A DNA stretch of 64,000 nucleotides from Heliocidaris erythrogramma (GCA_025617745.1 CM046861.1:9964244-10028243); one strand, 5' to 3'. Positions 38,401 to 48,543 are shown, counted from the stretch's first letter. Program-made: numbers and translations. The notes: generated from the letters alone by a model not told the origin.

Positions 38401-41400
38401 AAAACATTAATTTCACATACACCTGTATAATGACCTCTATGACCGGTCACCTTTGACCTACGTGAACAAAAATCTAATCAGTTCGTCTCACTATGGTGAT
38501 GCATACTAGTTCCATGTTTGAAGTTAATGGATCAAATGGTTCTTGATGCCTAGTTTACATTTGCCCCGGGCGCTGTACGATAGATTGGTCTACGATTTTC
38601 CGTGCGATTTTGGGGGCATCGTACATGTAGGTGGCTATGGGCTACGGTGTTCATGTTTACATTATCTACAAGCATGGTGCCATTTCTTGTATTGGCTCTC
38701 TAGGGCAGGCCGAGGCAAAAATCCGTACAGAGGCTGCTCGGAGATTGTACGGAGCCCATCTGAAAAAAGTTTGGTCTGTCTCACGGTGGCTGCACGGCCA
38801 TGGTGCGGGAGCTGTGGGGTTGCCGCAGGATGACTGCTCACTATCATGGGTACCGCACGGGCAGCGAGCGTCAACCTTGTGATACATGTAGCTGTGCGAT
38901 GGCCGTGCGAATGTCCCATGAGTGTACACTCTCTGTACGATTTTTTTTGCCCTCACGATCAATGCGAGGCCATCGCGCGATGCCCATGTGGGGAATGTGC
39001 AATGCCACCTACGATATGTCTACAGGCTACGGGCTTACGATGTTTTCAAATTTGTATAACTTTCCACGAAACAAAATCGTAGAGGCCGCGGAGACGGTGA
39101 ATCCGTACAAAAATATCACGGCCTCCTCCTGTCTCCGCACGAGGATGCACGGAAAAGGGGATACGGGCAGGCTACGGGCTCCGTAGACCAATCGCAGGCC
39201 AAATATAAACTAGGCATGAGATATCACGTTAACAAGGCTTAACCCTGCGATTTCGGAATTGACCTCTATGACCTATGACCTTTGACCTACGTATCCCAAA
39301 ATCTACTCAGATCGTCTTTCTATAGTGATACATACTAGAACCAAGTTTGAAGTTCATATACCTCAAATGGTTCTTGAGATATCGAGTTAACAAGGCTAAC
39401 ACCTGTAATTTCAGGAATTGGCCTCTGTGACCTTGACCTTTGACGTACATACCCCAAAATCTAATCAGATCGTATTCTTATGGTGTTACATACTAGCACC
39501 ACGTTTGAAGTTCATAGCTCGTGTGGTTCTTTCTCGTTCTAGAACGAGAAAGCGGGACGGACGGACGGACGGACGGACAACCCGAAAACATAATGCCTCC
39601 GGCACCACCTTCGGTGGGCGGAGGCATAAAAATATGACCTTTTATTCCATTGAGAGATTGAAAGGTGAAGAGGCAGCCACATTTAATGTGGATCTCCCCT
39701 TTAATGAGATACACGCGTACATCCGGTAGAATGGAAATTGAAAAGCGGTATAATTAAGGGTCTTAGCTTACCCCTGGTGTAAGCTGTGACGGGGGTACGG
39801 GGATACCCGCTGAAGGGGGCATAACAGGTTGTGATGCAGCCTCAGGAATATCAGCATTAAGCTTCAACAGTTGATCAATGGTCTCATCTACCTTACCATT
39901 GTTGGATCTTAGAACAGTCTCAATGACTGCTAAATCCATCTTGGGAAACATGCCCTGTGGGAAGAGACAAGAGAGTATTACTAAGTACAAAGTTTAATCA
40001 GACTTTTAATTCTAGATAACCACGACTTTACCATACAAGGCTAAAAAAGTCCCAAACCTTCATGTTTTCTTAAAGATCACATTGCAAGAAAATTCCATCA
40101 AAATAAATATTGGCTTAATACTTATTATTGCAAAGATGGCATAAATTATACAAGGTTATCCAAATTCAACGCTTGGAAACATTTGAATTAATGATTATTA
40201 TCAATTATAAAACGGTAAAATACAGCTGAAGAGCTCCTTGAACGCTGCTGAGATGTGTGACGACACACGAAGGACCAGTCCTGTCTAAGCAGACGATGTC
40301 CCATAACATCTTACACATTTTTCAGTGCCTGTTTTGTCATCTCCTCTTCACTTATTTCTCTTACTTGACTAGCGTCAGTCTTAATGTTAGTCTGTTGCCT
40401 CACTCTTAACTTCGTGTATGGTATTATTTTGATGAAAAATGCAGCGTTAAAAAAATAAAGGAATCAGTCACTTGTAAACAAAATAAGACGCCATTGTATT
40501 TTCAGCTGCTTGCACCGGGGCATGTTCGGCGTTTCAAGAGGGAACAAATACAATCTGTGATATTATTCGGAGGGCTTTTCAATTTGAAAATGGGGTTTAT
40601 TTCATTGATCATTGACCCTTCTCCTGTGTATTTACAATCAAACGGTTTTAGTTATCAGAATCAGTTTCACTTTCCCTTTTAGAATGGTGTGAAATAAGGT
40701 CATGTTAAATATACCAAACTCTTTATAATTTGATAAATAATTGCATTGCAATTACGTTCATTCATTATAGGACGTCGTCTGCTTAAGCAGGACCGATCCC
40801 TAGTGTGACGACATCAAAACATCACTATATTTCTGGCGAATCCTCGGATATTCCAGATGCTTAGAAGAGCTTTTATTTATGTTGTTTTTATAATCATCAG
40901 ATACGCAGTTGACATAAAACTTATACGATTGCCATCTGTAAGCTTCCCAGTTTCTAGTGATACATTAATTGCCATATTTGTGATTTTCTTGCAATGTGAT
41001 CTTTAATATACAGGGTGGGAATTCATTTCCATACCAAAGTCTGATATATATTTTATTCAGTTTTCGGCCTTGATAAAATACTTAGCCAACTCTCTTGCAT
41101 ATAAAAGTATTTGACCTTATAAACCTTAAGTCTACACCAACTCCCAAGCAATTACTTTGGAAACCTTGGGGCATACAATAAATACATGTGTGTATCTCTA
41201 TTTGCTCTTTTTATTTGCTGCAAACTAAAACCCCAGACTGCCACAATGTTTTGAGAATATTTACTATACAAATTGTACCTTTGACTAAAGTCGACTATGG
41301 CAGTCCACTGCTCTTTCCATTAATCGACAGAAGCAGACAAAGAGTTAATTAAACACAATGGAACACAGTAGAACAAACTATCTGACCTTGAAATCAGCCA

Positions 41401-41734
41401 TTGCCTGATCAAAATCTAGTTGCCTTTGAGGGTCTTGTTGCGGCTGCTGTTGTCTTTGAGGTGGTGGCATCACAGGTGTAGCAGGGACCATCATCCCTGG
41501 AACACCTCCAGCAGGGACAGGGGCGACGTATACCCCAGGAGGTTGTATCGGGTAGCCCTGAGGGGCGTAGATCGCTGTTTGTGGAGGATAACCAGGCCGA
41601 TTTACCGGCATGGTGGTAGGGTAGGCTGCAGCAATCACGGGCGGTGGGCCATACGTGATCGTGTTTGGGGACGAGACAACAGGGGCGCTGTTCCTCTTCT
41701 TCTTGTTCTTCTTGCTTCCTCCAGCTGTAGCCAT
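26457..41734 (-). CDS. CUEDC1: CUE domain-containing protein 1, 9 coding exons
   Basis: Minus-strand exons in order: 41734-41387, 39954-39772, 36815-36741, 35956-35642, 34902-34716, 34177-33791, 33216-33153, 32048-31949, 26483-26457 (stop TGA). Phases join to a 561-aa model; human CUEDC1 is shorter (about 390 aa). Residues 1-100 are basic then Pro/Gln-rich. The CUE domain (about 108-150) is split by intron 1: ADFK, then GMFPKMDLAVIETVLRSNNG and DQLLKLN. It keeps the MFP and LL motifs that bind ubiquitin. SFPDEPPPYSPPEPDSPF, ENYRNVIQRMGELQ, LALMLQNEEFLRQLQRDPEF and FRNKLNHMGK follow in CUEDC1 order. The extra length is Pro/Ser/Thr-rich linker, including a doubled TSNSTSAT in exon 6. Exons 1-6 are firm. 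Exon 7 needs a weak donor (AA|GTATCC); if unused, the protein ends at RKYPLHL. Exons 8-9 are inferred from splice sites and phase. The role is probably ubiquitin-linked and cytoplasmic. The ATG has a good context (AAAATGG). Confidence 0.88.
28142..28440. mobile_element. Long-armed foldback element, about 300 bp, in CUEDC1 intron 8
   Basis: The arms are about 110 bases and imperfect. Matching blocks include GATAACAATAAC / GTTATTGTTATC, GATCGTTCC / GGAACGATT, AGTTTATGTGGAAAAGGTA / TACCTTTCCACATAAACT and GATCCAAGAAAA / TTTTCTTGGATC. The ends read GGTGCAGTTCCATTTGAC and its near-complement. No ORF. Confidence 0.75.
29864..30424 (-). mobile_element. Deleted Tc1/mariner-like element, 561 bp, with transposase C-terminal remnant
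   Basis: ACAGCCCGGGAAAAAATATT at the left and AAATTTTTCCAGGGCTGT at the right form imperfect inverted ends, each flanked by TA (29862-29863 and 30425-30426). TA duplication and CAGCCC-GGAAAAA ends fit Tc1-type elements. A minus-strand frame near 30390-30330 reads QHLVDRMPQGMAAIIK, which resembles the LVDSMPRR-AAVIKAKG tail of Tc1 transposases. The rest of the gene is missing, and the interior holds GGACAATT repeats of other origin (about 30018-30100). Confidence 0.7.
31328..31709. mobile_element. Foldback element, about 382 bp, in CUEDC1 intron 8
   Basis: Left CAATTCTCTGTATTCGCAAT then ACGGTGC; right GCACCGTATTGCAAATACCG then AGAATTC. About 25-bp inverted ends with a few mismatches. It abuts the next foldback element. 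Confidence 0.7.
31710..31849. mobile_element. MITE family X, copy 1 (140 bp)
   Basis: AGGGGAGCGTTTCATCAAGC at 31710-31729 is the complement of the right end at 31830-31849. The centre carries GCCAATCAGATGCAAGGATT and TCAGTAGCTTAT, which recur in opposite orientation in the copy at 37521-37676. Confidence 0.85.
33217..33790. other. CUEDC1: CUEDC1 intron 6
   Basis: Unique AT-rich intron with no other feature seen. Confidence 0.5.
34103..34149 (-). repeat. CUEDC1: In-frame 24-bp coding duplication in CUEDC1 exon 6
   Basis: AGCAATTCAACATCTGCCAC occurs twice in frame and encodes TSNSTSAT-(R)-TSNSTSAT, followed by ACA/GCC-rich codons giving TTTATTTA. It lies in a disordered linker. Confidence 0.85.
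34996..35169. mobile_element. pogo/Tigger-like foldback relic in CUEDC1 intron 4
   Basis: ACAGTGGAAACTTATTATAA at the left and TTATAGTCAGTTTCCACTAT at the right, with the inner word TATATAACAAGGTAATTTT occurring twice. TA-flanked, no ORF. Confidence 0.6.
35320..35465. repeat. Low-complexity C/A tract with (AAAAC)n
   Basis: A C run followed by A-rich sequence with several CAAAA units and (TA)n, in CUEDC1 intron 4. The apparent open frame is an artefact. Confidence 0.9.
37330..37520 (-). mobile_element. tRNA-derived SINE fragment (minus) in CUEDC1 intron 2
   Basis: On the minus strand: an A-box-like CTGGTATAGTGATGCATTC, a B-box-like GGGGGTTCAAATCTCC, then CTCTGGCAAGATATTAATCC and CCACTCTCCCCAGGTGTAGA, then TGGGTCC. 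This is the same central block as in the other SINEs. MITE copy 2 abuts its 5' side. Confidence 0.75.
37521..37676. mobile_element. MITE family X, copy 2 (156 bp)
   Basis: GGCCCTGTTTCATAAAACTT at the left pairs with AAGTTTTATGAAACGGGGGC at the right. The centre ATAAGCTACTGAAATCCTTG continuing CATCTGATTGGCT is the reverse complement of the centre of copy 1 at 31710-31849. Confidence 0.85.
38285..39640 (+). repeat. Tandem array of about 140-bp units with a GGCGGAGGCATA end, in CUEDC1 intron 2
   Basis: Three to four units share the order TGACCTTTGACCTACGT, AAAATCTAATCAG-TCGT, TGATACATACTAG, GTTTGAAGTTCAT, CAAATGGTTCTTGAGATATC and GTTAACAAGGCT. The last unit passes through an AGAACGAGAAA palindrome, (GGAC)n and CCGAAAACATAATGCCTCCG, ending in GGTGGGCGGAGGCATA. 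It is split by the insertion at 38547-39216. Confidence 0.8.
38547..39216. mobile_element. 670-bp insertion with TIRs and TGA target duplication
   Basis: The ends are TGCCTAGTTTACATTTG and, reversed from the right, TGCCTAGTTTATATTTG, with a shared inner GATTGGTCTACG. TGA occurs at 38544-38546 and 39217-39219. The unbroken neighbouring repeat units read TTCTTGAGATATC, so TGA was single before insertion. Interior is GC-richer and full of TACG/CGTGCG words. The open frames inside show no known domain. Three-base duplications occur in PIF/Harbinger and CACTA groups; the group is undecided. Confidence 0.85.
40074..41002. mobile_element. TTAA-flanked element, 929 bp, in CUEDC1 intron 1
   Basis: AGATCACATTGCAAGAAAAT at the left is perfectly inverted at the right end, and TTAA lies outside both (40070-40073, 41003-41006). 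This fits a piggyBac-type non-autonomous copy. A second, diverged inverted repeat sits inside at about 40256-40812 (TGTGACGACACAC...AGTCCTG-CTAAGCAGACGA), which looks like a nested foldback element. Confidence 0.8.
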
Positions 41735-42284
41735 TTTGAAATGAGTTAATATCTAAACTAACAGTTGAAGAACTTTGTTTTGCTTGATATTTTTCACGTC
41801 TCCTTCAAAATGAAGACACTATGCTAAATCAACACACATCCCTCAAATCAGGAAATTGCATTCACCATTGTTAAATCAGTTTCTAACCAATAAGACAACT
41901 CATCGAACCATGCACATGCAGAAAGTTCATAAATTTACTCATCGTCTTGTACTACAGATTCCAATAATAAAAAATTCTATCAATAATACATAGTGCTGGA
42001 ATTTCTGGATGCTTTAATTCTTCCCTATTCTTGGTTTTGGTGCTGGTGGACATCTATTTTAAACAGGTCTCCGTCCAGATGGTTTGTGCTAATGAACAGA
42101 CTGTTCTCAAGGATTAATCCTCAATTGGTCTTCAGTGTCAAATCATGCAAGGTGTAGAACTAATCACAGGACATCGTCATCGTCAAACCTGCAGTGAGGG
42201 TAGGGAAGAGAACAGATATGGAATCTTCATTAGTATGATGGCTTTCTTTGCAATGCCATCCTGATATACCTCCTGACTTCCATC
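41735..42284. other. Upstream of CUEDC1 coding exon 1
   Basis: A plausible 3' splice site (GTTAGTTTAG|A) on the minus strand puts the start of this exon at 41752, 18 bases before the ATG, implying an upstream non-coding exon. The rest is unique sequence with no gene seen. Confidence 0.5.
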
Positions 42285-42720
42285 TACAACGCCTCCACTG
42301 CCTGCATGCACAAAGCACCAGCCGGACTTGTAACTGTCACTAAAGGAGCAACCCACATCTCCCCCGTCCTTTACGCACTACACTGGCTTCCTTTCTGTGA
42401 ACGTATCAACTTCAAGCGTCAAGACTATTCTTCTCGTCTTTCAGGCTCTTCACTGCACTGCACCTTCATATACATACAGGACCTACATGGTCTCTATGAA
42501 CCACTGTGTCGATTTCGTTCATCTAACACCCAACTTCTTTGTATACCACGATCACGGCACTCATGGGGACATGGGGGAGGCGGTCACTTTCATGTTCAGG
42601 CCCAGAAATGTGGAACACACTCCCTTCTCAACTTCGAAAATGGGAACACGTACATGTATTCACAATTCGACACTCAAACACCTACATGTACTGTACATGT
42701 CTCTGTTCCCAACTCCTTAA
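42285..42720 (+). pseudogene. LINE reverse transcriptase C-terminal relic (CR1-like)
   Basis: Three plus frames together match the tail of CR1-like non-LTR ORF2 proteins: ATHISPVLYALHWLPFCERI (42350), then TILLVFQALHCTAPSY, then RFRSSNTQLLCIPRSRH, then MWNTLPSQLR. The usual family order is HITPVL-LHWLP, ILLLVFKALHG-APSY, RSSN-LL-VPRSR and LWNSLP. At least three frameshifts separate the pieces. Catalytic reverse-transcriptase motifs are absent because the copy is 5'-truncated, as is typical of LINE insertions. Confidence 0.8.
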
Positions 42721-44382
42721 TAATAACTTGTTTAATTTTGTCCACTTCACTTACCATGTAATATTTCTTGAAATATATCTTCTAGTGATTTTATGAATAT
42801 GAGCTACTGTAATATTTCTGTAGAAATTCCGTGCAACAGTGTTTATAATTTTGTTTCAAACTGTCATGCCAAGGTTACGTCCAGAATTTTAAAATTGTTA
42901 CTTTGCATTTTATGTTGCAATTGCTATAGTACATGTACATGTATGCCCACAGTTACACTGTATAACTCACGGAGTGTCAAATTTGACAGACATGGCGTGG
43001 TAAAAATGTTCACTATTTCAGGTGTATCATTAGGAATGTAAATACATGTAATATACATTACAGAGTTTTACAGACTACCAAGTGTGTAAACACACACAAA
43101 AAATAGCAGCACTTTTTTACATGATAATTACACATGTATGATGGGAGCTACATGTATATACTGTACTGTACGTGTATGTCATTATCAGGACATGGGAGCC
43201 ATGCAATTGCAATAATTGTTAAATTGCTAAATTGTACCAATACACCTAAAATAATAATTTGTGTATAGCTAGAATGTATAAAATCAATCTTAAAAAACTT
43301 TACCTGGCCTTCTATGGGTTAAATTTTGAGGAGTATGAATCAAATCAAGGAAAACCTAAATCCCCTCGCACGGAACCCAACTCCGAGTTCGGTTCCGCGT
43401 GGGCCATTATTATATGCGAGCATGTACATGTATAATGTACATCGACTAGTCTCCTCACAAGTCACTGTCTTCTTTATTAGGAGTGTATTTCAACTTGCAA
43501 TATCTCTTTACAGAATCAATATTTGAAGCTCGTGTTCTGAATATAGTACATGTATAGCGATATGGAACCCCTAATATAAAGAGCAAAATATTGTTACACT
43601 TTAAATAAATACCCACTTACTGTACTACTGTATACCTACACACATGTAGGTAATCTTCTGTGTTGGTGCTCTCAGCCATGACTGTTGCACCTCAGGTTCT
43701 ATAAAACCACTGGACTACTACACATCTGAAAGAATATGCATACAACAACAATGTTCAACTATGGCCTTACCATACCAGTATAACAACTGTATGTAGAGGT
43801 GTCCAGCTATCCACAATGCCTCAGAAATTAGTGTAGCCTACATGACTTTGCACATCTATCAGGGGTACCAGTAAATATGTACATCAATTGGTACATTGGT
43901 AGATTGCAGACATCAATTGTATCACTCTCGCCATGAAAGGAGAAATTTCAAATCAATACCTTAATAGTTGAAGCTTTTGGCTCAAAGTACAAGACAGTCA
44001 TACCCACTTGCTGTACGTACAGAGTGCAGAACTACAATTTTAAAGTCAACATACATACATGTAGGCATGCATGACATGCATTCTAAATATGGACCTGTAT
44101 AACTGGTCGATATAAAGACGATAATAATTTAGATTACGTGACGTATCAGACACATGTACAAATACAATGTCCGGGTATCAAAGTACAATTATTGGATCCC
44201 TAACAAAAGGGTACGAAAGTATCCAAAGAAACTTTTAAAATGCAAATAAATCATTGGGTTTATTGTTGTTTATTTACCACAATTAGAGGTTTTTTGGTTT
44301 TCTTGTGCTTGAAACTCAAACATTTCTTGGGTTCATATTTACATGTAGGCCTTTTACATTGGTATCTGCTGTTAATGCAGTG
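42721..44382. other. AT-rich region without gene
   Basis: Repeated TACATGTA words and a small hairpin at about 43371-43402 (CGGAACC/GGTTCCG). No coding frame supported. Confidence 0.45.
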
Positions 44383-44655
44383 TTGCCAACCTAAAATCGT
44401 ATTCCTTAACCTTTTACGGTTGATAAGGGGGTATGGCATTGTGTATCACAGGCAAAAATTTAGAACAGTTCTTGTAACCCAGAGCCATAAATAGTTAATG
44501 CCAGTGGATATAACAAAAGGTTGTTCGAGGAGACAGGTGCGATGCATTATGGTAATGTTGTGTTCCAAATTAATTCCAGACATCCATAGATGTTGGTACC
44601 CCCTTATCAAGTGTAATAGGAACGAAACTGGGTGAGGAATTCGTACTAGTTGGCA
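44383..44655. mobile_element. Diverged foldback element
   Basis: TTGCCAACCTAAAATCGTAT and GATAAGGGGGTAT on the left pair with TACCCCCTTATC and GAATTCGTACTAGTTGGCA on the right. No ORF. Confidence 0.5.
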
Positions 44656-44912
44656 TGTCTGTTAATGGTAGTAAAAAGGAAAATATGTACATGTACATGT
44701 AGTTTTTTTTTATATCAAAATTCAAATAGTTATAACATGCAAATGAAATTTTTGAAAGTTTTACAAAACTGGTTTATGGTTTAATGATTTATCGTACCTG
44801 ACTGCCAAGAGAGCACATTCATGCTTGTTAGTAAGCAACCAGGGGAATGACAGCTTTAAGTTTTCCTCCGAGGAACTTGATGATGAGGATATGCCTTACC
44901 AAAGTGCACTAG

Positions 44913-44994
44913 TGCATCCACTTGGTTTCGAACATGGGTCCTCCCAGCTACATATGAGAGCACTGCTCTACCACTCAGCTATCATGCCTCCTCA
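44913..44994 (-). mobile_element. tRNA-like SINE head (minus)
   Basis: On the minus strand, GATAGCTGAGTGGTAGAGC (A box) and CCATGTTCGAAACC (B box) sit at tRNA-like spacing. No clear CUB or tail follows; probably a SINE fragment or tRNA pseudogene. Confidence 0.5.
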
Positions 44995-45402
44995 ATAATA
45001 CATACAATCATGTTTCTTTGTCTTCGCACATTCAGAGGGATATACCGATATGTAGACATGAACATGTACATGTACATGTCTGATGTGCATGTAAGATTTT
45101 ACCGTCTAACGCTTTGTAGTTGTTGATCTAACAGTACAATGTACATATACATGGTAGTCTGTTGCTCAAATACAATAGGGAAGAAATTCTTGCGCAATAC
45201 AATGGCCATACAGGGAGTGTCATTCAATTGTTCCCATTACTTTTCATACAGTAACTCTTCACCCAACTCAAAGTGGCAAATTCAAAAACATGCAAATGGT
45301 AACTGTAAAATTAGTTCAAGTCTACACATGGTAAATATACATACGTGTACATGTATTTGTAAAAAAAAAAAAAAATTGCACCAGCATGGCGTTAACTGTA
45401 TC

Positions 45403-48400
45403 TGGGCAATTCCATGAGATGGGTGCCATGGGGTGAAAAAATAAATTCTTATTTTGGAACTTGTCACCCACCTAATTTTGTTCAGTATACTTCTGGGCAA
45501 ACGGAACGGTAAAATTTGTCAAAAATTTGCATCAAGAATTGCAAATATTGAACTTTGAACTTAGCTTACCCTTTTATTGAGAAAAACTGTAAATATTTAC
45601 CTAAAGATGTCATTTCAATTCATACATAATTAAAGAATGGTAAGCAGTTGTTTAGTTGATTTTTAGAATGTATGGGACATTAGTTTTGAGTTGCCGAAGA
45701 GAAAAAAATGGCCTCCATTCCCATGAATGGGTAGAAAGCATGCCATCCGACTGCTCAAACCAATGTAACGTGAGTAACGAAAAAAATGAAAAAGTTTTAT
45801 TTCTTAATATTCCCTTCCATTCAAAATTTGCCAATGGAAATTCTCTTCATACTCCTTGTACCTAATATGAAAAAAAGGGTAGGAGCTGTATACATGTCAT
45901 GGTATTACAATAAATGAGGCCCAAAAATTGTAACGTGAGTAACAATGTAACGTGAGTAACGATGGTGTAACGTGAGTAACAACATAAAATTGTGATATAA
46001 ATATGTATTTCACAGGCTATGGTACAGAATTCTTTTACTGTGTGACTGAGGGATAAAAACAAAGAGTTCAGTCCTTTAATGACCTTTCATGACCTTTTGA
46101 AGTGGTCAGTGTTGCCATTACATAACATAACGTACCACACCCCCGAGTGGATCTGTTCATTGAGCTTTGTAGCAAGTTGGAGATTGCAGTGTTCTTTAGC
46201 AAGCTCTATTCTCGTCTCCTAATTGTTTCTTTAGAGGAGAGTACAGATTTATTTTTTCATTTATTTTTTATCTTTACCGGTAACTTTTAGAATAAGCACA
46301 ACAATCAATTTGTTAACATTAGTAGCCATGTAATCCAAATGAACAAAATAATGCCTAACCTACATCTATTTGCAGACAAGTTGTAAATATCCACAGATGC
46401 CGTTAGATTTGCAATGTTTATCTGAAATCTACAGTCTTTTAATTGTGTATTGGAATATAAGTTGCCATAATTGTGATATATTTATTTATAGCTTTAATTA
46501 ATGGTGTGATGTTTAATTGGAATCTTGCATCCAATAAGAATATCAATTTTTCTTATTTGCAATTCTTTGTTTTCAGTAGGAAAGTTTTAATGGTCAGATA
46601 TCTGTTAATTTAGTTGTAAAATTACATTTCCTTCTGTTAATTGTAAAATTAAATCCTCAACAAATTCTATGTTGTATTAAGGGAGGGTCAGAATGTCACT
46701 CACAAATGCTGAGAGACAACAGCGCTTCAAAGCCAAACTGCAAGCTTCGGGAAGTTATGACGAATTTAAAGAGAAACATAACTTGAAACTGCTAAATCCT
46801 CTTGATGAAAGTACCATGCCCACACCATCATCAACCATGAGCCATGACACTGTCCATGTGGGCGAGTGGTATGCTGTTGACTATGAAGGGGTCCTTTACC
46901 CAGGGGAAGTAAATTGCAGTGGGAAATCTGGGCGACTACCAAGTCTCAGTCATGGAACGAGATGGAAAGCACTGGAAGTGGCCGAATCCTAAAGACATTT
47001 TCTACCCAAAGAAAAGCTTGATCGTCAAATTAAATAAACCAGATGTAGCTAACATTTCAAGTTTTCTGTTCAGTTTTACGCCTTTCTCAGACTTTTCATC
47101 AATGATGATGAATAAAACTGCATCTTTGGTTATATGAGTCTACATGATTATTGAATATGGCCAAATGTTTAAATACCAATAGGAACTTTTACCATTTTGG
47201 TACTACATTGTAACATTGCTTTCATGTAGAATTATAAGTTAGAAGAATAAATGATTAACCTGAATGAGATTTACAAATGGATAAAAACATGGCAAATAAA
47301 TGCACAAATCTGCATTTGATTTTAGTTTGGTAAAGGTGGCACTTTCTGTTTTCACAAATTGCTTTTGAAGGGGGGATGTAATAATTTCTTTCGCCCAGTA
47401 ACGCAATAGAGAAAATGTTTTGGTCAGAATTATTATCTTTGTACCACATAATTCTGTTACCTTTATCTTTGTGGCAAGTAGTTATGATCAGATAAATTGC
47501 TTGACATTGCTTACAATAACTCATTCATGGTATTGGAAGAGAAACATATAGTCTTTTAGTTCATGTGTTGGGTTGGGTCAGATTACACATAGAGTTGAGT
47601 CTACTATTTTTTTTAATATTTATTTTGCCAGTTGTAATATATGTTACTTCATGATTATTAAAATCTTTTAAGGACTGACTAGTGTTAAAATGTAAGTGTC
47701 TCCTGAGTGATTCACAGAAACTTGAAAGCAATTTAATTTTAAAGAGAATGGAAGGAGAATATTTTTCACTCTGCGCCACTTACAAAATGCATGTACTATA
47801 AGTAAAATTGACATCATATATGTGTGGTAATTTTGCTTGAATGTTGATGATTAGCCATATAAAATGGGTTATAACACTTGAGAATATTGTCAAATATATG
47901 TAAAAGGTTAACAAAACTGTTCCATTTTATGCCTAAATAATTTACACAGTTAAATACATCAAAATATACAGTTTCAAGCTAATTTTCATGGTCAGGAGCA
48001 TGGCAATGATTATATGTTAAATATGTAACGTGAGTAACGTAACGTGAGTAACGCTAATTTTGGTAAATTTCTCAAACATATGTAATGTTTCTAAAATTCT
48101 GAGCATCTACATTGGTGAACCTCTATGTCAGTTATAAAAATCATATACCCACTGCTTTTAATTCCACCCAGTATGAGGACACTTTTTGAATAAAGACATG
48201 TGCTTGAATTATGCGGTCCAAAAATGTAACGTGAGTAACGAAAGTTTGCTTGTCTATATTTTTGGGGTAGATTTGTTGAATTGAATTCTAATAACATACC
48301 AAGGTGTATTAAGAAATCATACACCTTGTACAGAAAAGAGAGATTGTCAAACCCCACAGTAAAAAAAATATGGCAATTACAATATGCCAAGGTGCCTAAA

Positions 48401-48431
48401 ATGTGTAACGTGAGTAACGTGGAATTGCCCA
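45403..48431 (+). mobile_element. 3.0-kb DNA transposon-like element with 12-bp TIRs and eight GTAACGTGAGTAACG repeats
   Basis: TGGGCAATTCCA at 45403-45414 is perfectly inverted at 48420-48431. Between them the 15-base word GTAACGTGAGTAACG (last base A in two copies) occurs eight times, all on the plus strand: 45765, 45930, 45947, 45967 and 48025, 48039, 48226, 48405. The last copy ends one base before the right TIR. A frameshifted ORF lies between the clusters. The repeats resemble subterminal transposase-binding arrays, but they are direct and not inverted. Superfamily not recognised; target duplication unclear. Confidence 0.75.
46693..47137 (+). pseudogene. Frameshifted transposon-type ORF inside the 3.0-kb element
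   Basis: The frame starts MSLTNAERQQRFKAKLQASG, a basic N-terminus of a kind I recall from repeat-encoded invertebrate ORFs. A linker follows, then VGEWYAVDYEGVLYPGEV. A one-base shift near 46912-46919 moves the rest into another frame: GDYQVSVMERDGKHWKWPNP, then KDIFYPKK. Together these form one small domain with a W-V-Y-YPGEV / VSVM-WKWP-D-FY pattern. From memory, this pattern sits at the C-terminus of larger transposase-like proteins, so the copy may have lost its catalytic middle by internal deletion. That is inference. Codon use looks protein-like on both sides of the shift. Confidence 0.6.
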
Positions 48432-48543
48432 TCTATCTTTTGCACCAAAAGTTGTTATTATCATACTAATTATCACAATTAATCCAGGAAATACTAAGGT
48501 TAATTGACTTCAGAGAATATGCTATATACTGGTACACTGGTAG

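Noticed and set aside
38543-39186. Several open frames on both strands
   Set aside because: All lie inside the 670-bp inserted element, share no domain with known transposases and reflect its higher GC.
44240-44494. 84-codon plus-strand frame with a hydrophobic stretch
   Set aside because: Overlaps a foldback element, has no start context or homologous pattern, and is AT-rich.
45403-48431. Considered whether the eight GTAACGTGAGTAACG words could be a CRISPR-like array
   Set aside because: Spacing is irregular, the words form two clusters 2 kb apart, and this is eukaryotic DNA with terminal inverted repeats.
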